DNA of 64,000 bases. It comes from Muribaculaceae bacterium. Its GTDB lineage: Bacteria > Bacteroidota > Bacteroidia > Bacteroidales > Muribaculaceae. The position numbers and the translations under genes are program-made. A model generated the notes under the pieces. It made no database searches, had not been told where the DNA came from, and saw nothing but the letters and a program-made list of their open reading frames with translations. Positions 60,735 through 64,000 of this stretch are shown one piece after another (the stretch's first letter is position 1; the number at the start of each line of letters is the position of its first letter). The DNA is taken from positions 36,123 through 100,122 of the forward strand of contig WGUO01000008.1 in NCBI GenBank assembly GCA_014867205.1. Reading direction: 5' to 3'.

Positions 60735-61132
60735 CGCGCGAGTTTGTTATTCCAAATATTCATCATGACCTGGACGCCAATGAACTTAAATTCCCCAAGC
60801 GTATCGTTAAGTTCATCAAACAAGTTGCGTATGACAGTCTTTTTATCTTGATTCATGGATTGGAAGACAGATTTAGAAACCGGGGCCTCAATCCACATTT
60901 CTTGAGGAACACCAGCTGATGCCAAATCACTTCCATTCTGAATCTGTTTGTCACTGACATAGGTCATGAACCTTTTTAAGGATTTAACGCCTTCGTCATT
61001 GGGAGCAAATGCTCGCATTGCCCATCTCAGATTTACAAGCCCAACAGACATTACTCCCTTCAGATAATCTGAAAGAATTGCCTGAGCAAGTATCTTCTCT
61101 TCAACTGAGAAAGTATTAAACGTTACACTCAT
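60731..61132 (-). CDS. Unknown protein, second gene of a cargo operon
   Basis: 133 residues, no family recognised. Mostly helical: VEEKILAQAILSDYLKGVMSVGLVNLRWAMRAF, then SLKRFMTYVSDKQIQNG, and the C-terminus DELNDTLGEFKFIGVQVMMNIWNNKLAR. No catalytic motif or membrane segment is evident. It begins 13 bases after the first gene's stop and overlaps the third gene by four bases. The operon is enclosed by remnants of a mobilisable element. Confidence 0.7.
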   Translation of the reverse strand: MSVTFNTFSVEEKILAQAILSDYLKGVMSVGLVNLRWAMRAFAPNDEGVKSLKRFMTYVSDKQIQNGSDLASAGVPQEMWIEAPVSKSVFQSMNQDKKTVIRNLFDELNDTLGEFKFIGVQVMMNIWNNKLAR

Positions 61133-61145
61133 ACCGCATTATTTA

Positions 61146-61514
61146 TTAATTTTCTGCTAATCTCTTGAATTGCTCCAATCCTTTTTGAATAAGAGCGTCG
61201 TTCATATGGACTGCCCTGCTAACTGACAAAAGAATCTTTTGAGCTTCAGGAGTAAACCGACCATTTTGTCCAATTAAGAAAATACAAAGATTCTGGAAAA
61301 GAAATAATTTCTTTTCGTCAGGCATCTTTTGTAGGACGATGAACACATCTTCACCTTTGGAAAGGAAATTCTGAAGCTCTGTCATTGAGATGCCAAATCT
61401 ATTTTGTAATCCCATAAGATGAACTGTTCTCTCTTCCATACTCCCATCGGTTAGTGTCATAGTCTGCGTAAGGGCAACTATAATTCCTATTTTTTCTAAA
61501 TGACTTAATTGCAT
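61146..61514 (-). CDS. Unknown TerB-like helical protein, first gene of a cargo operon
   Basis: 122 residues. SHLEKIGIIVALTQTMTLTDGSMEERTVHLM, RFGISMTELQNFLSKGEDVF, KKLFLFQNLCIFLIGQNGRFTPEAQKILLSV: the alternation of helices with a D-G-x-x-xxE turn after the first helix resembles TerB/DjlA-like domains, which bind metal and sit in stress and defence gene clusters. This is a fold-level impression only. It is the first gene of a three-gene unit (transcribed right to left) of unknown role. Confidence 0.7.
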   Translation of the reverse strand: MQLSHLEKIGIIVALTQTMTLTDGSMEERTVHLMGLQNRFGISMTELQNFLSKGEDVFIVLQKMPDEKKLFLFQNLCIFLIGQNGRFTPEAQKILLSVSRAVHMNDALIQKGLEQFKRLAEN

Positions 61515-61821
61515 TATATTTTTACACCCACTACTGGCCCAATAGGGAGATTAACACAAGAAACGTGAGCCAACTATGCCACGTCGTAGTTTGAAGGTCG
61601 TAGGAAACCATTTGCACAGATGTAACAATAGTAGCCCACGCTATGCGCGTGAGAACCACTATGCTATCCTTGTGCGGTTTTTGAATTTCCTACGTTCTCA
61701 AACTACAAGATATGCATAACGCTTCTTATTTTTCCAAAATGTCGTAGACAGTCCGAGAACTATCTGACGACAAAGTTAATGAAAATATTTGATATAGAGA
61801 GCATACGTCGCAGATTTTTTG
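61515..61821. repeat. Divergent intergenic region with a long inverted repeat
   Basis: CGTAGTTTGAAGGTCGTAGG (left arm 61585-61607) and the inverse TTTCCTACGTTCTCAAACTA (right arm 61686-61707) can pair over about 20 bases, enclosing an 78-base segment with smaller stems (CCCACGC/GCGTGAG-like, around 61635-61652). No coding frame is supported. It could be a structured RNA, an operator region or an old recombination site. Confidence 0.65.
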
Positions 61822-61829
61822 TAACTTTG
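61822..61829 (+). promoter_or_regulatory. -7 box of the DUF3800 gene
   Basis: TAACTTTG matches TAnnTTTG, 14 bases before the ATG at 61844, giving a very short leader. Confidence 0.6.
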
Positions 61830-61843
61830 CGTTGCAAACCGCG

Positions 61844-62611
61844 ATGGAAAAGACAACGAAGTCGAAATATTATCTCTTCATTGACGAGTGTGGAGACCAT
61901 AATCTCGCAAAGTATGACCCCGGATTCCCGGTGTTTACTTTGTGCGGTATTCTTGTGTCCCGGCAGAATCTCAACGTACTGAATAAGGCTTTTGAGGAAT
62001 TAAAGATAGAGATATTCGGCACAAAAGATGTCGTTATACATTCTGTTGACATCCGTAAATGGCGTGGACCATTCTCTGTTCTGGCTGATGAGGCATTAAG
62101 GGTGAGATTCTTTGAGGGCATCGAGAAAATACTGAACCGAAATAATGCTTATGTCATTGTAAGCTGTACGATTCTCAAAGAACAGCTTAGCAAATTCTGC
62201 GTCCGTGGCGAGGAGGATGACGTATATGGATTATCTCTGTCATATCTGATTGAGCGAAGTATCTTCTGTGTTGATAATGAAATTAAAGAGGGTACTCTGC
62301 CGGAAATTTCCATTGTTGTAGAACGACGAGGTAAGAAAGAGGATAACAAACTCCTCAACTATTACAACGGGCTACGCAATCGTGGCACGAAATGGGTAGC
62401 ATCCGACCGATTAAGGGCAAGAATCAGCGACTTCGGTTTCAATAATAAGAAAGACAACATCATCGGATTGCAGATTGCGGACTTGATAGCGTACCCTGTT
62501 ACCATCCATCTGCTTCACCCCGAAAGACATAATCCATCATACGAAGCTGTAAAGCACAATATTTTCCAAGACAATGGAGTATTGTTGGGGCAGAAAGTAA
62601 TACCGCATTAA
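61844..62611 (+). CDS. DUF3800 protein
   Basis: 255 residues from the ATG at 61844, chosen because the -7 box lies just upstream. KYYLFIDECGDHNL near the N-terminus and IIGLQIADLIAYPVTIHLL near the C-terminus are the DUF3800 marks; the Asp-Glu in the first and the Asp in the second are thought to form an RNase H-like metal site. The middle (PEISIVVERRGKKEDNKLLN) gives a further acidic position. DUF3800 genes are frequent in mobile elements and defence-rich regions but have no settled function. A hairpin follows at 62617. Confidence 0.88.
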   Translation: MEKTTKSKYYLFIDECGDHNLAKYDPGFPVFTLCGILVSRQNLNVLNKAFEELKIEIFGTKDVVIHSVDIRKWRGPFSVLADEALRVRFFEGIEKILNRNNAYVIVSCTILKEQLSKFCVRGEEDDVYGLSLSYLIERSIFCVDNEIKEGTLPEISIVVERRGKKEDNKLLNYYNGLRNRGTKWVASDRLRARISDFGFNNKKDNIIGLQIADLIAYPVTIHLLHPERHNPSYEAVKHNIFQDNGVLLGQKVIPH

Positions 62612-62616
62612 ATAAA

Positions 62617-62642
62617 AAAGAGCGGCCTTTCGACTGCTCTTT
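62617..62642 (+). terminator. Hairpin after the DUF3800 gene
   Basis: AAAGAGC and GCTCTTT form a 7-bp stem with a GG..CT extension. A-run before and TTT after let it act in both directions; the integrase remnant ends 22 bases away on the other strand. Confidence 0.65.
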
Positions 62643-62663
62643 CCGACCGGGCAAAACCGATCC

Positions 62664-63452
62664 CTAAAATCGTTGCTCGCGCAAGCGAAGTATTTCTTTC
62701 AAGGGGAAACTACCCTTTGTGGATGCAAAGATAGTAAACATTTTTGGATTCCACAAAATTTTAACACGCCATTCCAGCGAAAAGTTTTTATTACTGCTAT
62801 TTATCTCATCGGGCAATACATTCAGCTGCTTATCAACCCGGTATCGGGGCTGATTGAAGGCGGCGCAGAGAAGCATGAACAGGTCGCGGATTTCAAGCAT
62901 CGAATAGTGCTCAACGGCGCTGCTTCCTACTTCATGAAGTCCGGTGGCATACATGTTTACCTGCGCTTTGTTGGCGATGTCTATATGTGTCTTGCGGCAC
63001 AGCTTGCTACTGCCTACCGAATGCATTGGCACACGGTTCATCGTGCCTGTCGCCTTATCATACTGGTTAACCAATCGGTCAATCTTACAATGTTCAAGCA
63101 GCTTCTTGATCTTGGCATTGTATCCGCTTTTGCCGGAGGCATATTTGAGAACACCAAATTTGAAACCGGAGCGTTTGACGATTTCCAATGCAAACAACAT
63201 CAAGGGTGTTTTCTTTTCCCGTCGGTCATTCTGCGTCTTCATGGTTTTCTTGGGCAGATATTGAACGTAAGGAATGCCGTCATCAGTAACCGCAACATTC
63301 GACATCGACAACTTCATAAAATCTCCGATACGACAGCCGAGAGCGCACTGAAGAAGAAAATCATCTTTGGTTTCCTTCAGATTGTCGGGCACATCCGCTG
63401 CCATTATCTGTTGAACTTCCTCATATCTGAAATAAAAGAGGTATGAGCCTCT
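62664..63452 (-). pseudogene. Tyrosine integrase, C-terminal catalytic remnant
   Basis: About 250-260 residues of an integrase that should be about 400. The catalytic domain is present: QCALGCRIGDFMKLS (first Arg), SSKLCRKTHIDIANKAQVNM (the R-K-x-H block), ATGLHEVGSSAVEHYSMLEI (His and nucleophilic Tyr). In the usual Bacteroidetes form this reads RKTH...GLH..GS.AV.RYT. The frame is open to 63452, where FYFRYEEVQQIM is the last recognisable upstream part; the DNA-binding N-terminus is missing and a terminator hairpin follows at once. It is therefore a truncated integrase of the decayed element. Confidence 0.85.
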
Positions 63453-63456
63453 TTAA

Positions 63457-63495
63457 AAATAGAAACCACGGTTGCGGAAACCGTGGTTTCTATTT
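63457..63495 (-). terminator. Perfect 17-bp hairpin terminator
   Basis: AAATAGAAACCACGGTT pairs perfectly with AACCGTGGTTTCTATTT around a five-base loop; on the - strand it is followed by a T-rich stretch. It follows the DUF4143 remnant and stops transcription before the integrase remnant. Confidence 0.9.
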
Positions 63496-63506
63496 GCAAA
63501 CATTGT

Positions 63507-63761
63507 TTATCTCATGGCTTTTTCGGAGGGGGAGAGGTCGGAGGGGCGTGTCAGGCGTCCGATTGCGTAGATCGGAATAATGGATATGGTGAGTTCTTTG
63601 TCCTCATCCGCGATAGTGAGTGTTGAGAAATTCTCTAACGATGTACGCATCGCCCGGGTGAGGCGTTTTTTCTCCATGAAAAGTCTCAGACTTTTCATTT
63701 TCCCGCTTGTGCCGGACTTAACCTCTATCGGCAGCACATTAAGATTCAAATACACAACACT
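63507..63761 (-). pseudogene. DUF4143 ATPase, C-terminal remnant
   Basis: About 84 residues. SVVYLNLNVLPIEVKSGTSG with KMKSLRLFMEKKRLTRAMR is the nuclease-like C-terminal end of DUF4143 ATPases, here with the intact PIEVKSG (ExK) motif, and ends in ISIIPIYAIGRLTR. There is a stop codon just upstream of Ser and no ATG, so the whole ATPase part is lost. It belongs to a different subgroup from the full-length gene at 57703. Confidence 0.75.
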
Positions 63762-63798
63762 TTAAACTGCGAAATTTCAAAAAGGAAGAGGAGTGATT

Positions 63799-63862
63799 AG
63801 GTCAGAAGTCAGAGTGATGAGTGACGAAGTTTACTTCATAACTCGTAACTATGACCTATGAC
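63799..63862. repeat. Imperfect palindrome related to the 31319 and 34929 repeats
   Basis: GTCAGAAGTCAGAGTGATGA and its continuation face the inverse TTCATAACTCGTAACTATGACC; about 21 of 30 positions pair. The remaining bases to 64000 show no gene. Confidence 0.6.
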
Positions 63863-64000
63863 TAATGTCACTAAAATAAGCCGAAATTTAGATTTTTATG
63901 ATAATAACATTGAGTCATAATGAAGTGCTGTCTCCGGTACCTGTGCGGGGGGTGTTGCAGAACTGTCTAAGCTAAAGCCCCTGAGAATTGAAAAATTCGG

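Noticed and set aside
61585..61707. CRISPR or tracrRNA-like element
   Set aside because: There is only one inverted pair, no repeat-spacer periodicity and no cas gene nearby.
62673..63446. 257-codon frame on the + strand opposite the integrase remnant
   Set aside because: The - strand carries tyrosine-integrase catalytic motifs; the + strand has none.
57285..63800. tRNA gene as integration site of the element
   Set aside because: I found no tRNA-like cloverleaf or CCA end near either border; the attachment site remains unknown.

Overview
The window looks like a chromosomal segment of a gut Bacteroidales bacterium, most likely of the Muribaculaceae (S24-7) type. Seen directly: Bacteroidetes-type -7 boxes (TAnnTTTG) in front of many genes, a SusC/SusD polysaccharide utilisation locus with a hybrid two-component regulator, Por-secretion (T9SS) type C-terminal tails, moderate to high GC housekeeping genes, and many short palindromic and tandem repeats between genes. 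The family-level assignment is an inference; no marker gene that fixes the species is present.

Layout. (1) 1-25090 is a surface-glycan (capsule/exopolysaccharide/O-antigen) locus, all on the + strand: a CDP-glycerol phosphotransferase-like gene cut by the window edge, GT2, GT4, GT10, GT26 and GT32 glycosyltransferases, two hexapeptide acetyltransferases, an acyltransferase-3, a PIG-L deacetylase next to an ATP-grasp ligase, an O-antigen polymerase/ligase-like membrane protein and an LtaS-like phosphoglycerol transferase. It is a mosaic: AT-rich genes alternate with very GC-rich ones, sometimes inside one gene. (2) Inside that locus, 11701-16624 holds an accessory island: a GxxExxY-family gene centred between four hairpin-forming repeat pairs, and a two-gene ABC/AAA-type ATPase plus unknown partner unit bracketed by inverted copies of the same repeat. 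(3) 25260-31310 is housekeeping: ychF, an OlsB/GlsB-like acyltransferase, a lipoprotein, cytidine deaminase, a glucosaminidase-LysM protein, a flippase-like membrane protein and a small membrane protein. (4) 31311-33433 is about 2 kb almost without genes, full of hairpins, tandem 9/10-mers, a 26-bp direct repeat, TTATC(A/C)ACA-like boxes and one possible 32-residue ORF. (5) nadA and a TrmH/SpoU methyltransferase follow. (6) 35131-39918 (- strand) is a three-gene operon for secreted proteins with Por-type tails, one with an Omp28-like CxxC thioredoxin motif. (7) 40183-56242 is a fructan (levan/inulin) utilisation locus: GH32, fructose transporter and fructokinase on the - strand, then the hybrid regulator, SusC, SusD, a DUF4960-type glycan-binding lipoprotein and a second, unusual GH32 on the + strand. 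Its gene content parallels the levan locus around BT1754-BT1765 of Bacteroides thetaiotaomicron. (8) bioB, then 57703-63761, a decayed mobilisable element: DUF4143 ATPase, MobV relaxase remnant with an in-frame stop, an orphan 5S rRNA with its own -7 box, a three-gene operon of unknown function, a DUF3800 protein, the C-terminal piece of a tyrosine integrase and a second DUF4143 remnant.

How it works together. The glycan locus would build a heteropolymer carrying fucose (GT10), acyl groups, possibly a free or amidated amino sugar (PIG-L plus ATP-grasp) and possibly glycerol phosphate. The fructan locus would bind and cut fructan at the surface, import oligosaccharides through SusCD, release fructose in the periplasm, sense it through the periplasmic-binding domain of the regulator, and import and phosphorylate it in the cytoplasm. 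The candidates for undescribed biology are the GxxExxY/hairpin-repeat unit, the repeat-bracketed ATPase pair, and the cargo operon of the decayed mobile element.
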